From assembly GCA_002387205.1 (NCBI GenBank), contig DGLA01000018.1, positions 1 through 64,000 of the forward strand: 64,000 bases of DNA, in the 5' to 3' direction. Within the stretch, counting starts at the first letter, position 1. Every line of letters begins with the position of its first letter. The stretch is from Stutzerimonas stutzeri. Lineage in GTDB: Bacteria; Pseudomonadota; Gammaproteobacteria; Pseudomonadales; Pseudomonadaceae. Both the position numbers and the translations under genes were made by a program. Shown here one piece after another: positions 46,430 to 55,764 of the stretch. A model generated the notes under the pieces. It did no database searches. It was not told where the DNA came from and worked only from the letters and a program-made list of their open reading frames with translations.

Positions 46430-46969
46430 TTAACGATCGATGAGCCGCAGCAGCTTGCTCACTGACTCGTGGAGATCGCCTGAGTTGTCCAGCAGAAAGA
46501 GTTCATCCAGCGAATCCTCGAAACGCGCGTTGCGCGCCAGGCGGGCTTCGATCTGCTCCGGCGTCTCGCGGTTGCGCTTAAGCAGCCGTTGGCGCAGCAC
46601 CTCGGGGCGCACGCTGAGCAACACCGCCAGCAGGTCGGGATAGCGCTGGCGCGCCTGCTCAAGATAGCCCCGCGAACCGTTGACCAGCACATCCTCACCG
46701 GCGGCCAGCCACTGGTCGATCTGGATTGGTATCCCGTATGCGAGTTCGTTGGCGCGCCAGCTCATGGCAAAGCCACCGTCGCGCTCCAAACGATCGAACT
46801 CGTCATGACTGACCGCTTCGGCAGATTCGCCCACGGCTTCGGCCGAGCGCGTGATGACTCGCCGTGCGATACGTACGCCGCGCTCGGCCAGGGCTTCGCG
46901 TGCCGCATCGAGCACGCTGTCCTTGCCGGAACCGGAAGGGCCGATGAGGTAGATCAACCTGCCTTTCAT
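46430..46969 (-). CDS. phnN: ribose 1,5-bisphosphate phosphokinase PhnN
   Basis: This 179-aa guanylate-kinase-like protein has the P-loop GPSGSGKDS (10-18), TRSAEAVGE and the HDEFDRLERDGGFAMSWRANELAYG signature in which W-A-N-L-Y residues distinguish PhnN. It makes PRPP from ribose 1,5-bisphosphate, usually at the end of the C-P lyase pathway. No other phn gene is near. The ATG at 46969 is five bases after AGAGGA; a TTG one codon earlier is less likely. Confidence 0.9.
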   Translation of the reverse strand: MKGRLIYLIGPSGSGKDSVLDAAREALAERGVRIARRVITRSAEAVGESAEAVSHDEFDRLERDGGFAMSWRANELAYGIPIQIDQWLAAGEDVLVNGSRGYLEQARQRYPDLLAVLLSVRPEVLRQRLLKRNRETPEQIEARLARNARFEDSLDELFLLDNSGDLHESVSKLLRLIDR

Positions 46970-47077
46970 CAAAATCCTCTGTTACCTTGCCAGGCGTGAC
47001 GCCAAGGCTGCAGCCTGCCAGATTTTCATCATGCCTTCTCGTTATGTCGCATCGGCGATGCCTGAGCCCACGATTCC

Positions 47078-47518
47078 ATGATGTTCGACCTGACTGCCTA
47101 CCTCGGCCTGTTCGGCGCGGCCTTCGCCGCCGCTACGCTGGTACCCGCTCAATCCGAGGCCGTTCTGGTCGGACTGTTGCTGCATGGCGGCTATTCGATG
47201 ACAGGTCTGCTGGCGGTCGCCACGCTGGGCAATGTGCTGGGCTCATTGATCAACTGGCTGTTGGGCCGATCGATCGAACGCCTGCGCAACAAACGTTGGT
47301 TCCCCGTCAGCGCGCAGCAGCTGGAACGGGCCCAGCGCAGCTATCACCGCTTCGGTCGCTGGTCGCTGCTGCTGAGCTGGGTACCAATCATCGGCGACCC
47401 GCTGACAGTAGTCGCTGGTACGCTGCGTGAACCGCTGTGGAGCTTCCTCTTGTTGGTAACCCTGGCCAAGGGCGGCCGCTACGTGCTGCTCGCCAGCGTG
47501 ACGCTCGGTTGGCTCTGA
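47078..47518 (+). CDS. YqaA family membrane protein (DedA/VTT superfamily)
   Basis: This 146-aa inner-membrane protein has four hydrophobic segments. It shows the VTT pattern: LVPAQSEAVLVGLLL, GNVLGSLINWLLGR and RWSLLLSWVPIIGDPLTVVAG, including the conserved Gly-Asp-Pro. DedA relatives recycle lipid carriers or maintain membrane potential; YqaA itself is uncharacterised. It is divergent from phnN. Confidence 0.85.
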   Translation: MMFDLTAYLGLFGAAFAAATLVPAQSEAVLVGLLLHGGYSMTGLLAVATLGNVLGSLINWLLGRSIERLRNKRWFPVSAQQLERAQRSYHRFGRWSLLLSWVPIIGDPLTVVAGTLREPLWSFLLLVTLAKGGRYVLLASVTLGWL

Positions 47519-47543
47519 GCCCATCCAGAGCCATCGTTAACCC

Positions 47544-47774
47544 TCAGCGTAACGAAACGCCTCTGCGCTTGATTGATGACCTTTCGGTCACGTCCCTACT
47601 GTGCGCTCCACAAGCGGAAAACCTGTGGACGCGTTCAGCGACGGCATCTTCGGCACGATGCACGCTGACGTTGCTGATATTCAGCTCGGCGGCCGCCTTG
47701 CTCAGGTTTCCGCTGCGCATGAAGGCCAGGAACACCTCGAGCTTTTTCAGTTTGAATTCTTCGTCGATCTGCAT
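47544..47774 (-). pseudogene. truncated LysR-family regulator (MdcR-like) remnant
   Basis: The first 41 residues (LKKLEVFLAFMRSGNLSKAA, then ELNISNVSVHRA) are a clean LysR-type winged helix, similar to the malonate regulator MdcR as I recall it. The similarity then breaks off at about 47652. The rest of the frame is unrelated, and no effector-binding domain follows. No mdc genes are present. It is a 5' fragment left by a deletion at the edge of the accessory region. Confidence 0.65.
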
Positions 47775-47998
47775 GGCGCACTCGAGCAGTGGCAGTTATT
47801 CGGCCTAGCCTATCGCGCCAAGATGCCCTTGGCCTACGTGCATCCTGCAATGGTCGCTATTTGGTTACAGTGCAACTTGCAAGCCTTGCCAATATCCAGT
47901 ATTTACCTAACCGATTGATATGTAAGGTGTTTTGCTTAACGGTGTCCTGTGGCACGGTCAATGCTCGCTACTCGCTGCCAAGTGGCGATAAAAACATA

Positions 47999-48223
47999 AT
48001 GGACTTGCTGCAAAGCGATCCGGCGAGAGGTCTGCACATGGGCAACAAGCTGAACGGAACATCCCAGATATGGGCTGATGGCTATTCATTCATGGAAGTG
48101 ACCGAGACGCTATTGGCCGCGCTGGGAATCCGTACGGATGACCAGCAAGCGCCAGAACAGCAATCCAGGCAAACCGAGACTTTCACGGCGGCGAGTGACG
48201 ATATGCCCGAACGCTACCGTTAG
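47999..48223 (+). CDS. small hypothetical protein
   Basis: This 74-aa frame starts at an ATG behind a poor ribosome-binding site and ends DDMPERYR. Its composition is soluble and polar. I do not recognise it. The upstream part of the frame (from 47789) looks non-coding. It may be a real small gene or a chance frame in debris. Confidence 0.3.
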   Translation: MDLLQSDPARGLHMGNKLNGTSQIWADGYSFMEVTETLLAALGIRTDDQQAPEQQSRQTETFTAASDDMPERYR

Positions 48224-48256
48224 GGTACTCAGAGCTGCTTCAGGACCGGCCTCTTG

Positions 48257-48415
48257 TCAGTCGGTCGGCTTGAATGGCTGGTAGGTGCAGCGCCTGATCT
48301 TGGTAAAAGCTGGGCTCATTAAACGCTGAAACTCCCAGCCGAGCTGGGCCTGCATGATGCGCAGGTTGTCAGATAGCGCATCCAATGCGTGTTGGGCATG
48401 GCATCCCAGCAACAT
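48257..48415 (-). CDS. possible small protein or 3' gene fragment
   Basis: This 52-aa frame (MLLGCHAQHALDALSDN..., ending YQPFKPTD) has a protein-like composition, with an amphipathic helix and a basic tail. The frame stays open back to 48486. There is no clear ribosome-binding site. It could be a small gene or the C-terminal remnant of a lost one. Confidence 0.3.
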   Translation of the reverse strand: MLLGCHAQHALDALSDNLRIMQAQLGWEFQRLMSPAFTKIRRCTYQPFKPTD

Positions 48416-48759
48416 CCCGTCACTCAAAAACCTTCGTCTCCCCGCGAATCCTTCCTACATCGGCAGGAGGGAGGCCGAACACCCGCACATCACCCGCTCG
48501 GGTATTCGGTACCGGTTTCGCCAAGGCGATTGCTGGCACGACAATCATGGATTTGTTGGGGAGGCCGGCAATGCTATGGCTGCAGGCGTCTCGAAGGCTG
48601 AAATCGTGTGGCTCGGCTGGCTATCGCCGTGAATGCTGAGCACTGTTCAACCGGGCCCGCTACCGTTGAGGGTGGCAAACTTCTGGCAAAAAAAGACGTT
48701 CAGGACTAGGAGAGGTTTCTGTCAGGAGCGCTAACCCCTTGAGAACCAAGGGGAAGGGA

Positions 48760-48803
48760 TGGCGCATCCGGCGGGATTCGAACCCACGACCCCTCCTTCG
48801 GAG
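48760..48803 (-). other. 3' part of a tRNA gene (tRNA-Arg-like), probable att site
   Basis: Read on the minus strand, these 44 bases form the end of a tRNA: the 3' side of the anticodon loop with CCG, the 3' anticodon stem, a GGTC variable loop, a perfect T arm (GTGGG / CCCGC around TTCGAAT), acceptor strand CGGATGC, discriminator G and CCA. The 5' half is absent. Integrases that target tRNA genes leave exactly such a 3' duplicate at the far end of the element. The orientation places the element at higher coordinates, with the intact tRNA outside this window. Confidence 0.75.
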
Positions 48804-49321
48804 ACTAATGCGGTACAGGAATCTTGGTTGGCGGCAAGCGTCCAAAAATGCCTCTAAGTGCCATACTGCAAGGGTTTCGTCTTTAACTGCGTCTTGCAGT
48901 TTAAGGCGAATAGCGACATCTGAGGGCAGTTACTCTTGGCACAAAAAACGAAATCCGGAATATCGATTTTTGACCACTAGCCAGACCCTGGCGCGTCCTA
49001 CCGTCGTTTCATTGAGCCTGAGTTCGGCTCGCGACATGCAGCGAGAATCGTAGCTCAGTACGCTCAGTGGAGGTTAACAGATCGCTGGTACCTGGCACCG
49101 CTCCGGCTCCATCGGCGCGTGGAATGCACGACTACAGTCGTGCTGCGCCTGAATTCGCACAAACCTGCTTTTGTCCTGTGCTGTTACATATGCGCAACCC
49201 AGGACTTTGGTTGGCCAAAAGCTATCGGCACGTGTCTATGCATTAAGGACTCTGCTCCTGCAGGAGGCAATGGCAGAGCGACAAGCACCGGGATTCGCGG
49301 GCAGGAGGCTGGGTAGTCAGC
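48804..49321. other. region without recognisable gene
   Basis: This 518-bp stretch lies just inside the presumed element end. An integrase gene would be expected at one end of the element, but none is visible here. Several short open frames cross it without a recognisable product, so it is probably debris. Confidence 0.5.
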
Positions 49322-49567
49322 TCACTCGTCCTTGGCGTTTATCTCGGCAGAGGCGTTGCCAAACGACTCCCAGTGGCCAACCAGCTCATCCACGCGATCA
49401 GGAATGCGCGGTGACTTACTGAGCACTAGGCAGCGGGTCGTGCCCACATACTCCTCAAGGAGGTAGAGCGTATCTCCGACGTCGACGCCCATCTCCTGTA
49501 GAACGTCGTCGGGTAGGCGAATAGCACCGTCGCCGTCCCAGTCCTCAATCACTACATGATTTCGCAT
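49322..49567 (-). CDS. AbrB/MazE-type swapped-hairpin DNA-binding protein
   Basis: This 81-aa protein has the SpoVT/AbrB pattern DGAIRLPDDVLQEMGVDVGDTLYLLEE, followed by an acidic tail. Such proteins are typically MazE-like antitoxins. No toxin frame is found immediately downstream (below 49322), so it looks solitary. The ATG at 49567 begins the conserved part. Confidence 0.72.
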   Translation of the reverse strand: MRNHVVIEDWDGDGAIRLPDDVLQEMGVDVGDTLYLLEEYVGTTRCLVLSKSPRIPDRVDELVGHWESFGNASAEINAKDE

Positions 49568-50210
49568 TGTGACCCCAGGGAACGGTTGAATGGGTGTCCG
49601 CAGGGGGAAGCAACGGCGAGCCGTTGCCAACGAAGTCCCGCGGCGCAGATCGACAGAATAGCAAAAAGCTCCTGGGCTCAGAGGGTTGTAACGACGACGC
49701 CCCTCATCTCTAGCCGCAGCTTCTGATATTTGAACACGCCCAAGGCCTGCCAGCTATCACCGCCGTTGTTGGGCTGAAAATCCCGCAATACCACCGGGGA
49801 AATTCACTATCCCCATGCCGCACTCAGCTAATGCACCGGCAGCTCACTGATAGGTCATCGTGACTTCGCTCTGTAGCCACCGTGGCTGCACTCGATTACC
49901 GCAGACTGTCGGTGGCAGTCCGGCAAAAACCACTGAGCCGCCACAAGCGCTCACTGGGGCACCTTCGCCGAACTAGCCAAATACACCCTCGTGACGACAG
50001 AACCCTCCACCGAATCGCCAATATCTAGCATGCGCCCCCGGAATAAATCGTTAAACCTCGACTGGCCTGGCCTTTCACTCACTCTATTCAAATGACACCG
50101 CCCCTGCGGACCATTAAACGGAGCCCACCCGCCAGGACAAATACGTATCATGAGGCAGCGGGTTAGCTTGGTAAGCTCGCTCTCAGACAACCTTTGTCAA
50201 TGTGGCCGTC
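49568..50210. other. region upstream of the Wadjet operon
   Basis: No gene is supported in this 640-bp stretch. It should contain the jet promoter. A 31-base segment (49960-49990) matches 57580-57610 on the far side of the operon at 26 positions. The short minus-strand frame 49951-50190 has no recognisable product. Confidence 0.5.
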
Positions 50211-51710
50211 ATGGAAGAAAGCGCGCAACAGCGTTCAGAACGCTATGTATCCGCCCGCAGCCAGCACCCAGCGTGGCTTTTGCTCGCCTCGCGGCGTGCT
50301 CCGCTCGTATTGGGCTGCCTGCGCACGCTATTCGAGCGGGCGCATGATGGGATCCCCATGGAGGATGCGCTGCAAGCGCTGTCCGAAATGCTGGCTGCTT
50401 ATGCCAGCCAGGAGCTTTACGAAATCGACCCAGATGCAACGCATCTCCAAGCAGGTCGTGAACTTCGTGAATGGATCAAGCGGCGCCTCGTCGTAGAGCG
50501 AGAGGGCCGTATCTATGCAACCGACGCGCTGGAGTCAGCCATCCAGTTCGTCGATTCGCTGGATAGTCGGATCATGACTTCGACGGCATCTCGCCTTTCG
50601 GTGGTTCAGCGTGAGATCGAAAACCTGGAAACGGGTCTGAACCCCAGCCCAACTGGCCGTATTGCCAGCCTGCGCCGCCGAATCCAGGATTTGGAGCACG
50701 AGCTAGCGCAGGTAGAGGCTGGCAACGTCATCGTGCTTGATGAAGCGCAGGCGATAGAGGGCATACGCGAGGTATATAACCTGGCCACCAGCCTACGCGC
50801 GGACTTTCGACGAGTTGAAGACTCTTGGCGCGAGGCGGATCGCGCCCTTCGACACTCGATCATCAGCGAGCAGTCTCACCGTGGAGAAATCGTCGATCGG
50901 TTGTTGGACGGGCAAGATGCTCTACTCAACACTCCCGAGGGGCGTGTCTTCGAAAGCTTCCAGCAGCAACTGAGGCAGTCCGCTGAGCTGGAAACCATGC
51001 GTGAGCGCTTGCGCACCATCCTTCATCATCCAGCGGTTCCAAAGGCACTGAATCCTCCCCAGCAACGTGAGCTACGTTGGCTGGCGTTACGCCTGGTTCG
51101 GGAGTCGCAGGCTGTGCTCCAAGCGCGCGCCCGAAGCGAGCGCGATGTTCGTGGCTTCATGAAGACGGGGCTGGCCGCCGAGCATCATCGCGTCGGACAG
51201 TTACTCAACGACTTCTTCAATCTAGCGCTCAGCGTCGACTGGCAACGCCAGTCAGAACGCCGTAAGCCTGCATGTTTACCACCGGTTGGCGTAGCCATTA
51301 CCGGTATCCCGGCAATCGAGCGTCTCCGCTTCAAGACCCTGGATGACGATGATACGGGCGAGCTGGATCTGAGTTTGAAGCCAGCGGGGTTGGAGCAGAT
51401 TGATGATGACTTCTGGGATGCCTTCGACGGGCTGGATCGTGAAGCGCTGATTCAGGACACCCTAGCTGTGCTGGCGGAGCAGGGGCGCCCTGTGAGCCTC
51501 GGGGAGCTTGCGTCTTTGCTTCCACCTGCTCACGACCTAGAAACCTTTGCGCTCTGGTTGGCGATGGCACGCGAGGCAGGTATTGAGGTGCTGAAAGAGG
51601 AGCGTCAGCTCGTGGAGCTAGTTGACGAGGATGAGCAACGCTGGCGCTTCAATCTGCCTTATGTCGGACTCGACCACGAGGCACTCAAGGACATCGATTG
51701 GGAGTTGTGA
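50211..51710 (+). CDS. jetA: Wadjet anti-plasmid system protein JetA (DUF3375)
   Basis: This protein of about 500 aa corresponds to the kleisin-like (MukF-like) subunit of Wadjet. It has an N-terminal winged-helix-like part (LLASRRAPLVLGCLRTLFE), a long central coiled coil (about 115-330) and a C-terminal acidic, winged-helix-like end (FNLPYVGLDHEALKDIDWEL). JetA links the JetC ATPase heads and recruits JetB. The start is either ATG 50211 or GTG 50202; neither has a strong ribosome-binding site. The jetB start follows two bases after the stop. Confidence 0.88.
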   Translation: MEESAQQRSERYVSARSQHPAWLLLASRRAPLVLGCLRTLFERAHDGIPMEDALQALSEMLAAYASQELYEIDPDATHLQAGRELREWIKRRLVVEREGRIYATDALESAIQFVDSLDSRIMTSTASRLSVVQREIENLETGLNPSPTGRIASLRRRIQDLEHELAQVEAGNVIVLDEAQAIEGIREVYNLATSLRADFRRVEDSWREADRALRHSIISEQSHRGEIVDRLLDGQDALLNTPEGRVFESFQQQLRQSAELETMRERLRTILHHPAVPKALNPPQQRELRWLALRLVRESQAVLQARARSERDVRGFMKTGLAAEHHRVGQLLNDFFNLALSVDWQRQSERRKPACLPPVGVAITGIPAIERLRFKTLDDDDTGELDLSLKPAGLEQIDDDFWDAFDGLDREALIQDTLAVLAEQGRPVSLGELASLLPPAHDLETFALWLAMAREAGIEVLKEERQLVELVDEDEQRWRFNLPYVGLDHEALKDIDWEL

Positions 51711-51712
51711 GC

Positions 51713-52462
51713 ATGGCAGGGATCTTCGATCGAATAGCAGGCGCCTCTGGCACCGACGAAACGGAGCTGACGGTGGAGCCCATAGCGTTGGATGACGGCA
51801 TGGATGATGAACAGCCTCTTATGAGCGCCGCTGTTCAGGTCGATGAGCGCCGGACGCCGCAACGGGTACGTGAGGCCGTACAGGAAATGCTCAAGTACGG
51901 GCTGCTGGAAGAAAGTCACAAGCCCAATCTGTATCGCTCGGCGCTTGCCAATATCGAGGCGGTCGACACAATCCTGGAACCCCTCGACCTGGCCATGGGG
52001 GTCGACGAGGTTCGCGGGCTGGTGTTCGTCACCGTTCGTCAGGGTGAGGTGGCCGAGCAGGATGACTGGTCGCACCCCCTTGTGCGCAGGCAAAGGCTGA
52101 ACCTGGAGCAGTCCCTGCTGATCGCCATTCTGCGCCAGCATTTCATCGCCTACGAACAGGAAAGCGGTACGGGCGCCACTCAGGCACTGGTAGCTGTTGA
52201 TGAGCTGATTCCGCAATTGCAGGTTTACCTGGGCGAGCTGGGCAGTGAGGCGAAGGAGCGCAATCGCGTCATCACGCTGCTGGACCAGCTCAAGGGGCAT
52301 GGTCTGGTGTCGGCTCTGGATGCTCATGATCGAGTCATCATCCGCCCCATCATTACCCACTTGGCCAACCCAGAAAACCTGCAGGCACTCGTGGCTTGGC
52401 TGCGCGAGCAGGTGGAAGGCGCGGCTACGCCGGTTGCTGGTGCTGAGGAGGATGAGGCGTGA
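51713..52462 (+). CDS. jetB: Wadjet anti-plasmid system protein JetB (DUF4194)
   Basis: This 249-aa protein corresponds to the kite (MukE-like) subunit that dimerises on JetA. It has an acidic N-terminus and tandem winged-helix folds (TPQRVREAVQEMLKYGLLEE and LLDQLKGHGLVSALDAHDRVIIRPI), typical of MukE/DUF4194. The ATG at 51713 follows GGGAG. Its stop overlaps the jetC start by four bases (GTGA), which implies coupled translation. Confidence 0.9.
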   Translation: MAGIFDRIAGASGTDETELTVEPIALDDGMDDEQPLMSAAVQVDERRTPQRVREAVQEMLKYGLLEESHKPNLYRSALANIEAVDTILEPLDLAMGVDEVRGLVFVTVRQGEVAEQDDWSHPLVRRQRLNLEQSLLIAILRQHFIAYEQESGTGATQALVAVDELIPQLQVYLGELGSEAKERNRVITLLDQLKGHGLVSALDAHDRVIIRPIITHLANPENLQALVAWLREQVEGAATPVAGAEEDEA

Positions 52463-55400
52463 AGCAAGCACTACTCTGGCGTGACAGCGAGACCTTCATT
52501 CTCAGCAGCATCGAACTCTATAACTGGGGCGGCTTTCAGGGCTATCACCGTGCCGAGATCGATCCCTCAGGCACCGCCGTGATCGGCCCAACGGGTAGCG
52601 GTAAAACGACGCTGGTGGATGCTCTGATGACCTTGCTGTGCGCCAACCCGCGCTACAACCTAGCTTCCACAGGTGGGCATGAAAGCGACCGTGATCTGGT
52701 GTCCTATGTGCGCGGGGTTACCGGCCCTGGAGACGGAGGTGTAGAGCAATCTCATATCGCGCGCCAGGGTAAGACGGTCACCGCCATTGCCGCCACGCTC
52801 GAGCGTGACGGTGCGCAGGTGCGACTGGGCGCTGTACTCTGGTTCGAGGGCACCAGCTCCTCGGCGTCCGATCTGAAAAAACTGTGGCTGTTAAGCGAGT
52901 CCCCCGAGCAGACGCTGGAGCATTGGCTCAGCCAACATCACGCAGGCGGCATGCGGGCGTTGCGTCAGATGGAGAAGGATGGGACGGGTATCTGGCGGTA
53001 TCCCAGCAAAAAAGCCTTCCTGGCCAGGCTCAGGGATTACTTCGAAGTCGGTGAAAACGCCTTCACCTTGCTCAACCGCGCTGCCGGCCTGAAACAGCTC
53101 AATAGCATTGATGAGATCTTTCGCGAGTTGGTGCTCGATGACCGCTCCGCTTTCGGGCGGGCTGCCGAGGTCGCTACTAGTTTCGATGATCTAACGGACA
53201 TTCACCGGGAACTGGAAACCGCTAGAAAGCAGCAGCGCTCATTACAACCGGTTGCCGATGGCTGGGAGCGTTACAAGGCCTTACAAGAACAGCTGCAGGA
53301 TAAACAGGTGCTCGAAGGCATTCTTCCGGTCTGGTTCGCCGAGCAGGGGTATCGCCTATGGTTGGCTGAAACCAATAGGCTAGAGAAGGAGCACAAGCAG
53401 GCTGAGCTGGATCGAGAACACTGCGAGAGTCGACTTGGTGCCCAGAAGGGTGTGGTTGATCAGCAGCGTCAGCGCTACTTGCGAGTAGGTGGCGCTGGAA
53501 TAGATCAATTGCGCGAGCGTATCGCTGAGTGGGGCAAGGTATGCGGTAGGCGTAGTCTGCAGGCCGAGCGATACCGACGCTTGGCCAAGGGTCTTGGACT
53601 ATCGGAGGAGCTATCGGCCGCCTCTCTAAAGGAGAACCAGGAGCAGATCACTGAACGCCTGGAAATCCTGACCCAGCAGCTTGATGGCGCGCGCGAACAG
53701 GCGTTCAAAGCCGGCCTCGCCCAGCAGGAGCTGAATGGTCGGTTACAGACCTTGCAGCAGGAGCGTGCTGAGGTTGAGAGACGGCCCAGCTCGAATCTGC
53801 CAGGGCTATTTCATGCCTTTCGGAGTGATCTGGCGCAGGAGCTTGGACTCGATGAGTCGACCCTCCCTTTTGTTGCCGAGCTAGTTCAGGTCAAGCCCGA
53901 GGAGCTGGCCTGGCGGGGCGCTATCGAGCGGGCCATCGGCAGCCACCGACTGCGCATTCTGGTGCCGCAGGGCTCATCCCAGGCCGCATTGCGCTGGGTG
54001 AACCAGCGGCACAACCGTTTGCATGTGCGCCTGTTGGAAGTGAGAGAGCCTGCTTCGCGACCGGTGTTCTTTGATGATGGTTTTACTCGCAAACTGACCT
54101 TCAAGGAGCATCCGTACCGAGAAGCCGTAAAGGCACTACTGGCAGACAATGACCGCCACTGCGTCGAAAGCCCGGAGCAATTGCGTCATACACCTCACGC
54201 CATGACGGCCCAGGGGCTGATGTCGGGCAAAGAACGCTTCTTCGACAAGCAAGATCAGAAGCGCCTGGATGAAGACTGGCTGACCGGCTTCGATAACCGC
54301 GACCGCCTGGCTTTCTTGGCCGAGCAGATTCACGAGGTCAATGAACAGCTCGCGCCTGCCAAGCTGGCCTTGGATGCCGCGCAGGACGATGTCCGTCAGC
54401 TGGAGACTCAAGCTTCGCTGCTGAAACGCGTTGAAGAACTGCAGTTCGAGGATATTGATCTGCCGGGCGCGGAGAGTCAGCTGGAATCGCTGCGTACGCA
54501 ACTGGCCACCCTGACGCGCCCCGATTCTGACCTTGCCATGGTCAAGGTCGAACTGGATGAAGCCGAGACCCTGCTGGAGTCTCTGGACCAACAGCTCCGC
54601 CAACTGATTGAGCAGTGCGTTCAGTTAAAAACACAGTTTGACCAGGCCGCATCCGCTACCCGTAAGGCATATAACGGCGCGGAAAAAGGGCTGAACGATA
54701 CGCAGCGTGAACTAGCGAAAGAGCACTTCCCTACTCTGGCCCCGGAAGACCTCGGCGACATTGTCGAGTTGGAGCGCAAGCATACGCGTGAGCTTCAACA
54801 GCAGCTCAAATCGCTCGGCGAAAAATTGGGTCATGAGCAAACAGAGCTAGCCAAACGAATGTCCGACGCCCTGAAGGTCGATACCGGCGCGCTTGCAGAG
54901 GTCGGGCGAGAACTGGTGGACGTACCAAGGTATCTGGAGCGTCTGCGTGTGCTGACTGAGGAAGCCCTGCCCGAGAAACTCAAGCGCTTTCTGGAATACC
55001 TCAATCGTTCCTCGGATGATGGCGTCACCCAGTTGCTCAGCTATATCGACCATGAAGTCTCGATGATTGAGGAGCGCCTGGATGACCTGAACAGTACGAT
55101 GCAGCGTGTCGACTTTCAGCCCGGACGCTATCTGCGCTTGGTCGCGAAAAAGGTCATTCATGAAAGCCTTCGCACCTTGCAACAGGCTCAGCGCCAACTG
55201 AACTCGGCGCGTTTCATCGATGATGAAGGCGAGAGCCACTACAAGGCATTGCAGGCGCTCGTTGGCCTGCTCAAGGATGCTTGCGAGCACAGCAGGAATC
55301 AGGGCGCCAAGGCGCTGCTGGATCCGCGCTTCCGCCTGGAGTTCGCGGTCTCGGTGATCGATCGCGAAAGCAGGAGTGTCATCGAAACCCGAACAGGTTC

Positions 55401-55764
55401 TCAGGGGGGTAGTGGTGGCGAGAAAGAGATCATCGCCTCATATGTGCTGACCGCTTCCCTCAGCTATGCGCTCTGTCCCGACGGCAGCAGCCGGCCGTTG
55501 TTCGGCACCATCGTGCTCGACGAGGCGTTCTCGCGCAGCTCCCATGCGGTTGCCGGTCGGATCATCGCAGCGCTGAGGGAATTCGGCCTGCATGCTGTCT
55601 TCATCACGCCCAACAAGGAAATGCGCCTGTTGCGCCACCATACGCGTTCGGCAGTCGTCGTTCATCGGCGCGGCGTGGAATCCAGTCTGGTTTCGCTGAG
55701 CTGGGAAGCTTTGGATGAGCATCATCAACAGCGCATCAAGGCCATGCATGAAGTCGCCCACTGA
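52459..55764 (+). CDS. jetC: Wadjet anti-plasmid system SMC-like ATPase JetC
   Basis: This 1101-aa MukB/SbcC-like motor has Walker A GPTGSGKT (43-50) in the N-terminal head. Long coiled-coil arms (about 230-430 and 600-950) flank a hinge-like region around 450-560. The C-terminal head carries the signature GGSGGEKEI (about 980) and Walker B IVLDEAFSR (about 1017). All ATPase motifs are intact. In Wadjet, JetC extrudes DNA loops with JetA and JetB and measures circular plasmids before JetD cuts them. It starts at a GTG coupled to jetB. Confidence 0.94.
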   Translation: MKQALLWRDSETFILSSIELYNWGGFQGYHRAEIDPSGTAVIGPTGSGKTTLVDALMTLLCANPRYNLASTGGHESDRDLVSYVRGVTGPGDGGVEQSHIARQGKTVTAIAATLERDGAQVRLGAVLWFEGTSSSASDLKKLWLLSESPEQTLEHWLSQHHAGGMRALRQMEKDGTGIWRYPSKKAFLARLRDYFEVGENAFTLLNRAAGLKQLNSIDEIFRELVLDDRSAFGRAAEVATSFDDLTDIHRELETARKQQRSLQPVADGWERYKALQEQLQDKQVLEGILPVWFAEQGYRLWLAETNRLEKEHKQAELDREHCESRLGAQKGVVDQQRQRYLRVGGAGIDQLRERIAEWGKVCGRRSLQAERYRRLAKGLGLSEELSAASLKENQEQITERLEILTQQLDGAREQAFKAGLAQQELNGRLQTLQQERAEVERRPSSNLPGLFHAFRSDLAQELGLDESTLPFVAELVQVKPEELAWRGAIERAIGSHRLRILVPQGSSQAALRWVNQRHNRLHVRLLEVREPASRPVFFDDGFTRKLTFKEHPYREAVKALLADNDRHCVESPEQLRHTPHAMTAQGLMSGKERFFDKQDQKRLDEDWLTGFDNRDRLAFLAEQIHEVNEQLAPAKLALDAAQDDVRQLETQASLLKRVEELQFEDIDLPGAESQLESLRTQLATLTRPDSDLAMVKVELDEAETLLESLDQQLRQLIEQCVQLKTQFDQAASATRKAYNGAEKGLNDTQRELAKEHFPTLAPEDLGDIVELERKHTRELQQQLKSLGEKLGHEQTELAKRMSDALKVDTGALAEVGRELVDVPRYLERLRVLTEEALPEKLKRFLEYLNRSSDDGVTQLLSYIDHEVSMIEERLDDLNSTMQRVDFQPGRYLRLVAKKVIHESLRTLQQAQRQLNSARFIDDEGESHYKALQALVGLLKDACEHSRNQGAKALLDPRFRLEFAVSVIDRESRSVIETRTGSQGGSGGEKEIIASYVLTASLSYALCPDGSSRPLFGTIVLDEAFSRSSHAVAGRIIAALREFGLHAVFITPNKEMRLLRHHTRSAVVVHRRGVESSLVSLSWEALDEHHQQRIKAMHEVAH

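Noticed and set aside
48760..48845. Intact tRNA gene at this position
   Set aside because: The T arm and acceptor 3' strand are perfect, but the D arm, 5' acceptor strand and 5' anticodon stem are absent in the upstream sequence.
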